A stretch of DNA of 64,000 nt from Buttiauxella agrestis (GCF_900446255.1 NZ_UIGI01000001.1:2816763-2880762); one strand, 5' to 3'. Numbered from the stretch's first letter, positions 48,001 through 55,873 are shown. Notes: generated by a model not told the origin, from the sequence alone. Translations and numbers: made by a program.

Positions 48001-49089
48001 GCTGATATCGCCCATTAACAGTGCGCCCACCAGCTTGCCGTCCCGCAAATGCAGGCAGCGATAATGTCGGGTGATGGGATCAAAGGCGGTGAGCACGCGT
48101 GTGTCCGGCTGGGTGCGAATGTCGCCTGCGGAAAATAGCGGGATACCGCTGACTTTCAGGCGCGTGCCGCGATCCTGATAGTGGAAGTCGTTTAATGCGC
48201 TGCCGCATAAACGGGCGGCTAAAACGTCGGCCTGTTGCAGACAAGGTGCCACCAGCCCCCAGGTTTGCCCGTCTATTTCGCAGCATTCGCCCAGTGCGCT
48301 GACGCAGGGCGTCGTGCTACGCAGTTGTGCGTCAACGGTGATGCCGCGCTGGCAAGAAATACCCGCCTGCTGCGCAAGCCGGATATTGGGTTTAACGCCG
48401 GTGGCGATAATCACTCGCCCGGCGGGGATAACCTCGCCGGTGTCCAGCACTACGCTTTGCGCCGTAATGCGTTTGATGCCGCAATTTAGCTGGCAGCAAA
48501 TCCCCCGTTGTGCGAGATGCTCCGCAAGCAAAGCACCTGCCTGCGGGTTGAGTTGAATATCCATGAGCCACGGCTGACGGTGAATCAAAGTGACGGAAAT
48601 GCCCTGCGCACAAAGTGCCGCCGCGGCTTCCACCCCCAGTAAACCTCCGCCAAGTACCACAACATGGCCTTCGCCGCCCAGAATCGCGTCGACATCTGCC
48701 AGGGTGCGAAAGCCGTGCACATGTGGCTGTTGATGCCCCTCAATCGGCGGAATAAACGGGCGTGAACCGGTGGCGAAAACCAGTTCGTCATAGTCGAGAG
48801 TGCGACTATCAGAGCGAACCGTCTGGCGCTGCGTGTCCACCTCCAGGACCGCCTCTCCCGTCAGCAACTCAATGCCCTGGGAAACGTACCACGCGGCGTC
48901 GTGTAACTGCGTCGCCTGGGCGGTTTTTTCCCCCGCCAACACCGGCGAGAGCAAAATGCGGTTGTAACTCAGCACCGGCTCTTCACCAAAAACGGTAATG
49001 GCAAAACGTCCCGCCGCTCGCGCCACGATTTGCTCCACCAGGCGGATAGCGGACATGCCGTTGCCGATCACAATCAGACGTCGCATCAT
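45022..49089 (-). CDS. fused NasC-like reductase and assimilatory nitrite reductase NasB
   Basis: A single 1355-residue frame. Residues 1-395 form a FAD/NAD(P)H oxidoreductase (MMRRLIVIGNGMSA, GLLGVEAAAALCAQG) like K. oxytoca NasC, the electron donor to nitrate reductase. From residue 401 (MTKATLVVIGHGMVGHHFLE) a NirB-like nitrite reductase follows. It has a second FAD/NAD module, a BFD [2Fe-2S] domain (about 820-870, CSCHN and CGGC), and the sirohaem/[4Fe-4S] site with CVGSTWC near 1036 and CTREC near 1074. A NirD-like C-terminal domain (about 1240-1350) lacks Rieske Cys/His ligands, as in E. coli NirD. No stop interrupts the junction. ATG 49089 follows GAGGAG; nasD ends 10 bp upstream. Confidence 0.88.
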   Translation of the reverse strand: MMRRLIVIGNGMSAIRLVEQIVARAAGRFAITVFGEEPVLSYNRILLSPVLAGEKTAQATQLHDAAWYVSQGIELLTGEAVLEVDTQRQTVRSDSRTLDYDELVFATGSRPFIPPIEGHQQPHVHGFRTLADVDAILGGEGHVVVLGGGLLGVEAAAALCAQGISVTLIHRQPWLMDIQLNPQAGALLAEHLAQRGICCQLNCGIKRITAQSVVLDTGEVIPAGRVIIATGVKPNIRLAQQAGISCQRGITVDAQLRSTTPCVSALGECCEIDGQTWGLVAPCLQQADVLAARLCGSALNDFHYQDRGTRLKVSGIPLFSAGDIRTQPDTRVLTAFDPITRHYRCLHLRDGKLVGALLMGDISPANALTDILLSAAPITPDVLFDEYHSDEQPLAAGNDDMTKATLVVIGHGMVGHHFLEQCVAQKLHHSHHIVVFGEERHPAYDRVHLSEYFAGRSAQSLSMVQGDFFAENGIELRCNSKIVEIDRQQRVVRDHEGRETWYDKLVLATGSFPFVPPVPGHDLPGCFVYRTLDDLDAIAERARNATRGVVIGGGLLGLEAANALKQLGLETHVVEFAPNLMAVQLDNAGAAMLREKISDIGVQVHTSKSTTAITDVDGLQLNFADGETLNTDLIVFSAGIRPQDALARSSELALGERGGIVINDRCQTSDSAIYAIGECALWEGKIFGLVAPGYQMARVTAATLAGQESAFLGADMSTKLKLLGVEVASFGDAHGRTPGCQSYQWTHGPQQIYKKIVVSADNKTLLGGVLVGDSQEYATLLQMMLNGMALPAQPESLILPTMAGGAPKGLGVAALPETAQICSCHNVSKADICAAVSNGAGDMGAIKACTKAATGCGGCSALVKQVMEYQLQEQGVEVKKDICEHFSYSRQEIYHLVRVNHIRSFEQLISRYGHGSGCEICKPLAASVLASCWNEYLLKPAHLPLQDTNDRYFANIQKDGTYSIVPRVPAGEITPDGLIAIGQVAKRYQLYSKITGGQRIDLFGARLEELPAIWEELVAAGFETGHAYGKSLRTVKSCVGSTWCRYGVQDSTGLAIELENRYKGLRSPHKIKMAVSGCTRECAEAQSKDIGVIATDKGWNLYVCGNGGMKPRHADLFASDLSRETLIRTIDCLLMFYIRTADRLQRTSTWMDNLEGGIDYLREVILHDSLGLNDELEKEMVSVVDTFQCEWQTTLNSPDRLALFRSYVNSEQPDEAVQRQTLRGQLQPVSEVVHLPTVVPAKPWQAVCHISEIPAQAGIGARLGDQQIALFRFGDAIYALDNLEPGSDANVLSRGIVGDAAGEPIVISPLYKHRIRLRDGRTQDGEPAVRAWPVKVEQGTVWVGSQALIMRAEAS

Positions 49090-49099
49090 GAGCGGCTCC

Positions 49100-49888
49100 T
49101 CAGGCAGCCTTAGGCTGCTTTTCGTAGAGGAAGCGCAGCACCTGCTGGCGCAGATGGTGATAGCGGTTGTCTTCCGCCAGTTCCACGCGATGACGCGGAC
49201 GCGGCAAATCAACCTGTAGCGTTTCACCCACGGTGGCCGCCGGGCCATTGGTCATCATTAATACGCGGTCAGAAAGCAGCACCGCTTCATCGACGTCATG
49301 AGTAATCAGCACAATGGTGGTGTGCAGTTCTTGTTGAATATGCATCACGGCATCTTGCAAATGGGCGCGGGTCAGAGCATCGAGGGCGCCAAAGGGTTCG
49401 TCCATCAGCAACACTTTCGGTTTCATCGCCAGCGCGCGGGCGATGCCGACACGCTGTTTCATGCCGCCGGAAATTTCGCCAGGACGCTGATTGATGGCGT
49501 GCCCCATTTGCACGCGCTCAAGGTTGTGAATAATCCATTCGCGGCGTTCGGCTCGATTCATGGTGTGGCGAAACACTTGATCTACCGCCAGCGCGACGTT
49601 TTCAAAACAGGTCATCCACGGCAGCAGGGAGTGGTTCTGAAACACCACGGCGCGCTCAGGCCCCGGCCCTGCGATTTCTCGGTTGTCGCACAGTAAGCCG
49701 CCTTCGGAGGGCAACGTGATGCCAGCAATCAGGTTCAGCAGCGTGGATTTGCCACAGCCCGAGTGCCCTATCAGGCTGATGGTTTCGCCTTCTTCAATGT
49801 CAAAACTGACGTTGCTCAGCGCTAAAAACTCGCCGCTGGCCGTGGAAAAACGCTGGCTAACATTTTGAACCTGAATAATTTTCTTCAT
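49100..49888 (-). CDS. nasD: nitrate ABC transporter ATPase NasD
   Basis: A 262-residue ATPase of the nitrate/sulfonate importer family, starting MKKIIQVQNVSQRF; the ORF runs 40 codons further upstream into nasE without support. Walker A is GHSGCGKST, signature ISGGMKQRVGIARAL, Walker B VLLMDEPFGALDALTRAHLQ. It energises uptake through NasE. It begins 2 bp after the nasE stop. Confidence 0.94.
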   Translation of the reverse strand: MKKIIQVQNVSQRFSTASGEFLALSNVSFDIEEGETISLIGHSGCGKSTLLNLIAGITLPSEGGLLCDNREIAGPGPERAVVFQNHSLLPWMTCFENVALAVDQVFRHTMNRAERREWIIHNLERVQMGHAINQRPGEISGGMKQRVGIARALAMKPKVLLMDEPFGALDALTRAHLQDAVMHIQQELHTTIVLITHDVDEAVLLSDRVLMMTNGPAATVGETLQVDLPRPRHRVELAEDNRYHHLRQQVLRFLYEKQPKAA

Positions 49889-49890
49889 GA

Positions 49891-50772
49891 TTATTTCTCC
49901 CAGCTGAAACGACGCGCCAGCAACATCAAACCCTGCTCGAGCAGCAGCCCGACGACGCCGATAATCACAATCGCAATAAGAATGTTTTCGACGTTGAGGT
50001 TGTTCCACTCATTCCAGATCCAGAAACCGATACCCAACCCGCCGGTGAGCATTTCGGCGGCGACAATCACCAGCCATGCAATGCCTATGGATAAACGCAC
50101 GCCGGTTAATACCGCGGGTAAAACCGCCGGGAATAAAATCTTGCGCATCACCGTCCATTCGGACAGTTTCAGCACCCGTGCCACGTTGAGGTAATCATCG
50201 GGAATGCGTTTTACGCCCTCGGCGGTGTTAATCACCATCGGCCAGATAGAGCAGATAAAAATGGTCCAGCTCGACGCCGGTTCAGCTTTCTGGAACAACA
50301 GCAGGCCAATCGGCAGCCAGGCCAGCGGGCTGACCGGGCGCAATAACGAAATAATCGGGTTGAACATGTGGGCTAAGAAGGTAAAGCGGCCAATCAGGAA
50401 ACCTGCCGGAATACCGACAATGGCGGCGAGGCCAAACCCAACCGCCACGCGCTGGAGCGAGGCCAGCACATTCCAGCCAATGCCCTGATCGTTAGGCCCG
50501 GCGTTATAAAACGGGTCTGAAAATAGCGTAATAGCCGATTCCAGCGTACTGAGCGGCGTGGGAAAACCCTGGCTATTTAGCGCGGCGATTTGCCAGGCGA
50601 CAATCAACAATCCCATCCCCAAAACGGCGGGCACCAGGCGCTGGAAAAAACTCAGGCAGTAAGTGCGCCACGGCGATTTACGGCGGCGAACGGTGACGGG
50701 CGGCAGAGTAATCACTTCCCCTGCCGTGACGCTAAGTGCGGTGGTCGGCGGTTTCTGTGCAGGCTGATTCAT
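49891..50772 (-). CDS. nasE: nitrate ABC transporter permease NasE
   Basis: A 293-residue inner-membrane permease of the NrtB/TauC/SsuC type. The start is MNQPAQKPPT (50772); an in-frame ATG 26 codons upstream overlaps nasF and is rejected. About six helices, with the coupling motif region LNVARVLKLSEWTVMRKILFP. It forms the pore with NasD. It follows nasF by 10 bp. Confidence 0.93.
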   Translation of the reverse strand: MNQPAQKPPTTALSVTAGEVITLPPVTVRRRKSPWRTYCLSFFQRLVPAVLGMGLLIVAWQIAALNSQGFPTPLSTLESAITLFSDPFYNAGPNDQGIGWNVLASLQRVAVGFGLAAIVGIPAGFLIGRFTFLAHMFNPIISLLRPVSPLAWLPIGLLLFQKAEPASSWTIFICSIWPMVINTAEGVKRIPDDYLNVARVLKLSEWTVMRKILFPAVLPAVLTGVRLSIGIAWLVIVAAEMLTGGLGIGFWIWNEWNNLNVENILIAIVIIGVVGLLLEQGLMLLARRFSWEK

Positions 50773-50782
50773 GTCATTCCCC

Positions 50783-52036
50783 TTAGCGTTTGTTAATGGC
50801 AAAACTTGCGGCGTAGGCAGCCGGATCGCTGCCGTTCCAGGTACTTCCATCCATCAGGGTGCTGGTGCGCATCGGGGTGGCTGGAATGGAAATGTTGCCC
50901 ACGGCGGTAGCGGCTTGCTGATAGATATCAATGCGGTTGATACGTTTGGCGACGGCAAGGTAATCCGGGTCGCTATCCAGCAGGCCCCAACGACGGTGTT
51001 GTGTCAGGAACCACATGCCGTCAGAAAGCCACGGGAAGGTCACTTCGCCCTCGCGGAAGAAATGCATGGCATGGTCGTCCTGCCATTTTTTGCCGATGCC
51101 GTTGTCGTATTGCCCGAGCATGCGTCCGGTCAGATAGTCCGCTTTGGTGTTCAGATAAGCGCGCCCGGCAAGGACACTTGCGGTTTCACGGCGATTGTCG
51201 TCACTGGCATCAATCCAGCGCGACGCTTCAAGAATGGCTGCCACCAGCGCGCGGGCGGTATTCGGGTTTTGTTCCACCCAGGCGCTGCGTGTGCCAAGAA
51301 TTTTTTCCGGATGATCCGGCCAGATGGATTGCGAGGTTGCGGCGGTAAAACCGATCCCGTCGCTAATGGCTCTTTGGTTCCAGGGCTCACCGACACAAAA
51401 ACCGTGCATGTTGCCGATGCGCATGTTCATCACCATTTGCGGAGGCGGAACCACAACGGTTCGCACATCGGTAAACGGGTTGATCCCCGCCTGTGCCAGC
51501 CAGTAATACAGCCACATCGCGTGTGTGCCCGTCGGGAAGGTATGCGCGAAGGTAAAACTGCCCGGCGCTTTGCTGGCCACGAGTTTTTTCAGGCTTTCCG
51601 CATCCGTCACGCCCTGTTTGGCGAGATCCATCGAAAGAGAGATCGCCTGGCCGTTATTGTTGAGGGTCATCAGGTTGGCCATTGACTGTTGCTTACCGGC
51701 GATACCCATTTCCAGCCCGTAGACCAGCCCGTATAAAACATGGGCGGCATCAAGTTCGCCGGAAACCATTTTGTCGCGCACGGCAGCCCAGCTCGCCTCT
51801 TTACTCGGCACAATCGAAATACCGTATTTTTTATCGAAGCCTTTGACCGCAGCCATGACGACCGAGGCGCAATCGGTAAGCGGAATAAAACCGACTTTCA
51901 CCGTGGTTTGCTCCGGTTTGTCGCTCCCCGCAGCCCACACAGAATTCATCATGCCCGGCAGTAAATACGCACCGCCTAGTGCCGCACCCGCCTGTAAAAA
52001 TCGGCGGCGCGAGAGGGTTATGGTTTTATTGCTCAT
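50783..52036 (-). CDS. nasF: periplasmic nitrate-binding protein NasF
   Basis: A 417-residue NrtA-type nitrate/nitrite-binding protein. The N-terminus carries a twin-arginine export signal (SRRRFLQAGAALGGAYLLPG), suggesting it is exported folded. Binding-fold landmarks are VKVGFIPLTDCASVVMAAVKG and HGFCVGEPWNQRAI. ATG 52036 is preferred because AGGA lies 9 bases upstream; ATG 52045 has no spacing from AGG, and the ORF start at 52141 falls inside the leader hairpins. It is the first structural gene, immediately downstream of the regulated leader. Confidence 0.93.
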   Translation of the reverse strand: MSNKTITLSRRRFLQAGAALGGAYLLPGMMNSVWAAGSDKPEQTTVKVGFIPLTDCASVVMAAVKGFDKKYGISIVPSKEASWAAVRDKMVSGELDAAHVLYGLVYGLEMGIAGKQQSMANLMTLNNNGQAISLSMDLAKQGVTDAESLKKLVASKAPGSFTFAHTFPTGTHAMWLYYWLAQAGINPFTDVRTVVVPPPQMVMNMRIGNMHGFCVGEPWNQRAISDGIGFTAATSQSIWPDHPEKILGTRSAWVEQNPNTARALVAAILEASRWIDASDDNRRETASVLAGRAYLNTKADYLTGRMLGQYDNGIGKKWQDDHAMHFFREGEVTFPWLSDGMWFLTQHRRWGLLDSDPDYLAVAKRINRIDIYQQAATAVGNISIPATPMRTSTLMDGSTWNGSDPAAYAASFAINKR

Positions 52037-52059
52037 CGGCTTCATCCTGATAAAAGGGT

Positions 52060-52105
52060 AAAAAAAAAGCGCCCGACAATGTGTGGTTAACACATTGAAG
52101 GACGC
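52060..52105 (-). terminator. nasF leader intrinsic terminator (attenuator)
   Basis: On the reverse strand GCGTCC..CAATGTG / CACATTG..GGGCGC forms a long hairpin followed by nine T, located between the promoter and nasF. In K. oxytoca such a terminator stops transcription unless NasR, with nitrate or nitrite bound, antiterminates it. Confidence 0.88.
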
Positions 52106-52113
52106 CTTTGTCC

Positions 52114-52148
52114 AACCCGAACCGCACCGCCATTGGCGCACTTCGGGT
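52114..52148 (-). promoter_or_regulatory. ANTAR-type hexaloop hairpin in the nasF leader
   Basis: The outer stem ACCCGAA / TTCGGGT encloses an inner stem whose RNA-sense loop is AAUGGC. A at loop position 1 and G at position 4 fit the ANTAR recognition rule. It lies directly upstream of the attenuator and is the likely NasR binding element. The first of the two hexaloops expected by the general ANTAR model was not resolved. Confidence 0.68.
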
Positions 52149-52172
52149 CAAAGTAATTTTCATAAAGAGTGT

Positions 52173-52188
52173 TGCAACTCGCGTGCCA
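52173..52188 (-). promoter_or_regulatory. sigma-54 promoter of nasF
   Basis: On the reverse strand TGGCACGCGAGTTGCA matches the sigma-54 consensus TGGCAC-N5-TTGCA exactly. The start would be near 52162, giving a leader of about 125 bases with the hairpins. It implies NtrC activation under nitrogen limitation. Confidence 0.85.
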
Positions 52189-52278
52189 GTTTTTGAAGTC
52201 CGTAATTCATGGGTTCTGATGGAAAACAGGGAGTGACTCGCACCATAAACACGCAGTTTACGCCCACTGTTTGTGCAG

Positions 52279-53493
52279 CTACTCCTTAGTGGGTATCTGC
52301 CAGATATCCGCCACAGACACCATCGCGCTGGCGACATCCACCATGCGCTTGTTCTGGTTCATTGCCATCTTGCGCAGAGTCTGCCACGCCTGTTCTTCGC
52401 TGTACCCTTGATGGCGAATGAGTAGCGCTTTGGCCTGATCGATGACTTTACGTTCCTCAAGCGTGGCTTTGAGCGAGGCTAATTGTTGCGCCATGGTTTC
52501 GAGTTGCCGCGCCTGTTGACGCACCAACGGCAAAAGATGACGGTCAAAATAACGTTCTGCGTCGTGGCTGCCGTGCCCTGCCACCCAACGGGCAATTTCA
52601 AGCTCGTCCGGATCTCTTTGCTGCAAAACCTGCCCGAGCGCTTGCTGCGCCTGCGCCATAACGCGCTCGATCAGCGCTTCTTCCACCTCTTTTAGCGCAT
52701 CAATTCGCGTCGTTAAGAGTGCAAACCAGCGCAGCGCGCGTTGCGGTTCATCGCCGTCGTGTTGCAGCCGGGTGCAGGCCATGCGACGGAGTTGTTCGGT
52801 TTCGCGACACGGTTCACCACAGGTCTGAAATTGCTGACGCAGTTGCGAGTCCGTCATGCTGCAAAAAGCCTCAAAACAGTGTTGCTGGCTGTCGATTCTG
52901 TCGACCAGTTGCTGGCGCAATGTGTCGCTAAACTCCCCCAGAGTAAACCCGAGTGCACCAATCGCCCGCTCTTGCCCGGCAAGTTCTTTACCCTGCATAA
53001 AACTGAATAACGCCGCCAGCGCGCGAGCTACACCGGCATCCTCAACCACATTGCTGGTTTCGGGAACAATACTCAGCAGATGGCGCAGCGTGATATTGAA
53101 CTGCTCCATGGCCTGCAACGGTTGAATTTGTTGAGCGGTAATCAGTGTGCGCAGCGAGGGTAATCGTTCAAGGTAATGCAGCGCGCAGGCGAGGCTGACA
53201 AATAGCGCGCTTCCCGGCAGGTAATCCGGTTCGGCGATAGCCTGGCGGAAAAGCGCCAGCTCACGATCAACCCCGGCGATACAACGCAGATGATCATCAC
53301 CAAACATCCGACCGGAGGAGCACAGCCAAATGTTGGAAGCCCCGCGTTCGCGTTGTAGCATATGGGCGAGCCTGGCTATGCAGCCGGTGAGTTCACCGAT
53401 TTGCAAAATATCCTGCAACTGCTCACGCCCACGGGTTTGGGCCGCCATTAAAAAGTCACGAGCAGTGGGATTCACGGCGACGATAGCCTTCAT
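52279..53493 (-). CDS. nasR: nitrate/nitrite-responsive antiterminator NasR
   Basis: A 404-residue RNA-binding regulator. The N-terminal and central part is an all-helical NIT nitrate/nitrite sensor (about residues 40-300; QRERGASNIWL, AALFSFMQGKELAGQERAIG). The C-terminal ANTAR domain is ERKVIDQAKALLIRHQGYSE onward to the end. With ligand it binds the nasF leader and prevents termination. It lies upstream of nasF in the same direction but ahead of the sigma-54 promoter, so it is separately expressed. The K. oxytoca protein is of similar size. Confidence 0.95.
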   Translation of the reverse strand: MKAIVAVNPTARDFLMAAQTRGREQLQDILQIGELTGCIARLAHMLQRERGASNIWLCSSGRMFGDDHLRCIAGVDRELALFRQAIAEPDYLPGSALFVSLACALHYLERLPSLRTLITAQQIQPLQAMEQFNITLRHLLSIVPETSNVVEDAGVARALAALFSFMQGKELAGQERAIGALGFTLGEFSDTLRQQLVDRIDSQQHCFEAFCSMTDSQLRQQFQTCGEPCRETEQLRRMACTRLQHDGDEPQRALRWFALLTTRIDALKEVEEALIERVMAQAQQALGQVLQQRDPDELEIARWVAGHGSHDAERYFDRHLLPLVRQQARQLETMAQQLASLKATLEERKVIDQAKALLIRHQGYSEEQAWQTLRKMAMNQNKRMVDVASAMVSVADIWQIPTKE

Positions 53494-53564
53494 AAAACGC
53501 TCCTGAACGGCATGTAATGCTATAGATAAGCAAAAGTCGTGCCGAAGGGTGCATAGGAGAATAC

Positions 53565-53918
53565 ATGCAAAAAATAGTGATTATTGCCAACGGAGCTGCT
53601 TACGGCAGCGAATCTCTGTTTAACAGCCTGCGCCTGGCTATCGCGTTATGCGACCAACAGCCGCAACCGGAAATGAAACTGTTTTTGATGTCTGACGCAG
53701 TGACCGCGGGTTTACGCGGCCAGAAACCGTCTGAAGGCTACAATATTCAGCAAATGCTGGAGATTCTGACTGCGCAGAATGTGCCGGTAAAACTGTGCAA
53801 GACCTGCACCGACGGGCGCGGCATCACGGCTTTGCCTTTAGTTGATGGCGTTGAGATTGGCACGTTGGTTGAACTGGCTGAGTGGACGCTGGCCGCCGAT
53901 AAAGTCTTAACCTTCTGA
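53565..53918 (+). CDS. ychN: DsrE-family protein YchN
   Basis: A 117-residue protein matching E. coli YchN in length and sequence (MQKIVIIANGAAYGSESLFN, FLMSDAVTAGLRGQKP, CKTCTDGRGI). DsrE/F-like homo-hexamer with conserved cysteines in CKTC; the sulfur-relay role is proposed, not proven. It marks the return to conserved backbone after the nas insertion. AGGAG precedes its ATG. Confidence 0.95.
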   Translation: MQKIVIIANGAAYGSESLFNSLRLAIALCDQQPQPEMKLFLMSDAVTAGLRGQKPSEGYNIQQMLEILTAQNVPVKLCKTCTDGRGITALPLVDGVEIGTLVELAEWTLAADKVLTF

Positions 53919-54154
53919 TACCAGATTTAATGATGACCAGAGGCTAATTTTCCGCATAAAAATTCATCAGCTGAATGGTTTCAGGCGCATGTACACTAAA
54001 GTTGATTCGTTACAGCATTTTTTGATCAAAGTCAGCATTTGTGACGCTGGGGTCTGGTGTTATGCGTTAAGTGCGATTTGTGAACAACATCACTGATTGC
54101 CAACAAAACCAGCGGCGCGGATGTCTAACTTTGTTGTGATAGCGGAGTATAAAA

Positions 54155-54400
54155 ATGCCTGTAGTGAAAGCCAGTCTGCATCTTTTTGGCGGTGATACCG
54201 TGGTGGTTCACTGTTCAAATAAAAGCCATATTCATTTGATGAGCGACAACAGTTCTGCGGGTAATCCGCAGGCGGATATTTTGAGTGTGGAAGATAAGCA
54301 GTCTGCTTATTTGACGGTGCCGTACAGCGGGAAGTGGAAGGTGTTGATTGATAGCCACAGCAAATCGCTCGAGCATTCAATTAGTTATGTCCCTGCTTAA
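54155..54400 (+). CDS. small DUF1883-like protein
   Basis: An 81-residue protein, MPVVKASLHLFGGDTVVVHC onward, with alternating beta-strand pattern and YLTVPYSGKWKVLID near the C-terminus. The pattern recalls DUF1883 small beta proteins, but this is a judgement by eye. GGAG lies eight bases before ATG, and a strong terminator follows the stop, so it appears to be a real monocistronic gene. It has no signal peptide or membrane helix. It stands between ychN and chaC, where I know of no E. coli K-12 counterpart. Confidence 0.62.
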   Translation: MPVVKASLHLFGGDTVVVHCSNKSHIHLMSDNSSAGNPQADILSVEDKQSAYLTVPYSGKWKVLIDSHSKSLEHSISYVPA

Positions 54401-54407
54401 AAGCAGT

Positions 54408-54437
54408 ATTCCGGCTCTTATGACAAAGAGCCGGAAT
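54408..54437. terminator. bidirectional terminator before chaC
   Basis: A perfect 12-bp stem ATTCCGGCTCTT / AAGAGCCGGAAT with a six-base loop lies between the convergent small gene and chaC. The T-run to the right is short (TTTT after GAA). Confidence 0.72.
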
Positions 54438-54442
54438 GAATT

Positions 54443-55138
54443 TTATGCGAAGTGAGTTTGCAAATCCCCTTCATCACCCTTCGGCTGTAGCCAGTCTCTG
54501 ACTTTATTCACCAGCTCATCCAGGCAATCGTCATGCATCCCCCGATTGATCAACTCTTGTTCCAGCGAGAAGAGATACTGCGCATTGGTGCCCAGTGGGC
54601 CACTGGCGGCGGCAATTAACGGCGCGATAATTTCAGCTCGCGTATCGGCTTCGTACAGCGGATGACGCGGATCCATGATAAATACCAGCGCGTTGACGAC
54701 ACGACCATCATCGAGTTCGAGTTTGCACCACGTCGGCAAATAGCAGCCGGTGATCATTTCCCGCTTCCACACCAGCGTCAGCTCATCTTCAAGTATGGCT
54801 TCGGGAAGGCGGTAAGCCAGCCCGGTGGTGCGCCCGCCTTCTTTGAGCGCCAGCATGCGCCCAGGCTGACAAGCGGTTCCGCGCCCTGCCGTCAAGCGCA
54901 GGCAAAAAGCACGGTGCCAGCCAACTAGTGTTCCTGCGGCTGACTCTTCATATTCAAATGCCGGGTTCCACATCAGGGAACCATAGCCGAAAATCCATAC
55001 GGGGCTGTTATCGGGACGACAAGCAATCGTCGCGGCGAGTGATGCCGAGCGCTGCTCAGGACTCCACAACAACGATTCCTCAATGGAACCAAAAGCTGTC
55101 TTACAATCCGCTTTCATTAAGAAATCACGCGTTAACAC
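54443..55138 (-). CDS. chaC: glutathione-specific gamma-glutamylcyclotransferase ChaC
   Basis: ChaC degrades glutathione to 5-oxoproline and Cys-Gly in the cytoplasm. GTG 55138 gives 231 residues as in E. coli and aligns LTRDFLMKADCKTAF with its start; GGAGG lies six bases upstream. An ATG one codon earlier is possible. Substrate-loop motif is FGYGSLMWNP (about residues 46-55), and the catalytic glutamate lies in the central region with MITGCYLPTW. In E. coli the gene belongs to the chaABC group. Confidence 0.93.
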   Translation of the reverse strand: MLTRDFLMKADCKTAFGSIEESLLWSPEQRSASLAATIACRPDNSPVWIFGYGSLMWNPAFEYEESAAGTLVGWHRAFCLRLTAGRGTACQPGRMLALKEGGRTTGLAYRLPEAILEDELTLVWKREMITGCYLPTWCKLELDDGRVVNALVFIMDPRHPLYEADTRAEIIAPLIAAASGPLGTNAQYLFSLEQELINRGMHDDCLDELVNKVRDWLQPKGDEGDLQTHFA

Positions 55139-55265
55139 CATACACCTCCGCCACTGCAAACTTCCGTGTGACTACGTCAGATGCGCCTTCCGGGCTTTTT
55201 AGTTACTGCTTAATATTAAAACAACATATACCTGAACATAAGCAATTAGCGGGGCGCTGGCAAGT

Positions 55266-55279
55266 TTGATGACGATCAC
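55266..55279. promoter_or_regulatory. CRP/FNR-type site upstream of chaC
   Basis: TTGATGACGATCAC has one mismatch to the FNR consensus. Read on the other strand, TGTGATCGTCATCA is also close to a CRP site. It lies about 130 bp before the chaC start and after the chaB stop. Assignment is uncertain. Confidence 0.35.
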
Positions 55280-55363
55280 AAAACAACAAAAATGTCATAT
55301 TAACTTGCCATACTGATGTGTGTTGCGGCGTTTGAATATGGATATCAATACATTATGTAGGGT

Positions 55364-55594
55364 TTACTTTTTCTTGTGCCATTTGTCGTCATCCCCTTTT
55401 TGATACCCGTGTTTCACCGCCGCCCAGGCAACCTTATGGGCTGTTTCTTCGCGACTGGCATCATCGCGACGGTCATCTTTGTCTTTATATTCATCCCAGG
55501 CGCTATTAAATGCCTCTTTGTAGATATCCTGGGCATGGGCGGGAAGAACGTTTTGAACATTGTCAGGGAGGTCACTTCGGTTGTTGTAAGGCAT
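55364..55594 (-). CDS. chaB: ChaB protein
   Basis: A 76-residue acidic-basic protein with near identity to E. coli ChaB (HAQDIYKEAFNSAWDEYKDK, DDASREETAHKVAWAAVKHG). Annotated historically as a regulator of the ChaA antiporter, without clear proof. ATG 55594 follows GAGGA; an immediately preceding GTG is in frame. It is divergent from chaA. Confidence 0.93.
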   Translation of the reverse strand: MPYNNRSDLPDNVQNVLPAHAQDIYKEAFNSAWDEYKDKDDRRDDASREETAHKVAWAAVKHGYQKGDDDKWHKKK

Positions 55595-55873
55595 CACACC
55601 ATCCTCAGTCAGGGAAAACTAAAGTGTGAAACAACATTCGTGATTTTGCCAGAAATCGGGGTTATTGCTTTTATAGAAAACCTATCTCTATGTTTAGTAT
55701 TGCTTAAAATCAGTAAACTGTGATTTTTATTCATCAGAAATACTATGGCTATATAAGCGGTAAAACTGAGTAAATTTCCCCATGAAAACGCCTTAGTTTG
55801 CTATTTTAGCGGGGTTTTAATGTCCGACTATAATAACTAAATTGCTTAATACCTATGCAACTGGAGAAGTATT

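Noticed and set aside
50771-51685. 304-codon forward frame opposite nasF
   Set aside because: No domain or ribosome-binding site is visible; the reverse strand encodes a full NasF with a Tat signal.
52200-52278. NtrC enhancer sites upstream of the nasF promoter
   Set aside because: Expected for a sigma-54 promoter, but I found only weak half-sites (such as GTGCA near 52271) and cannot support a call.
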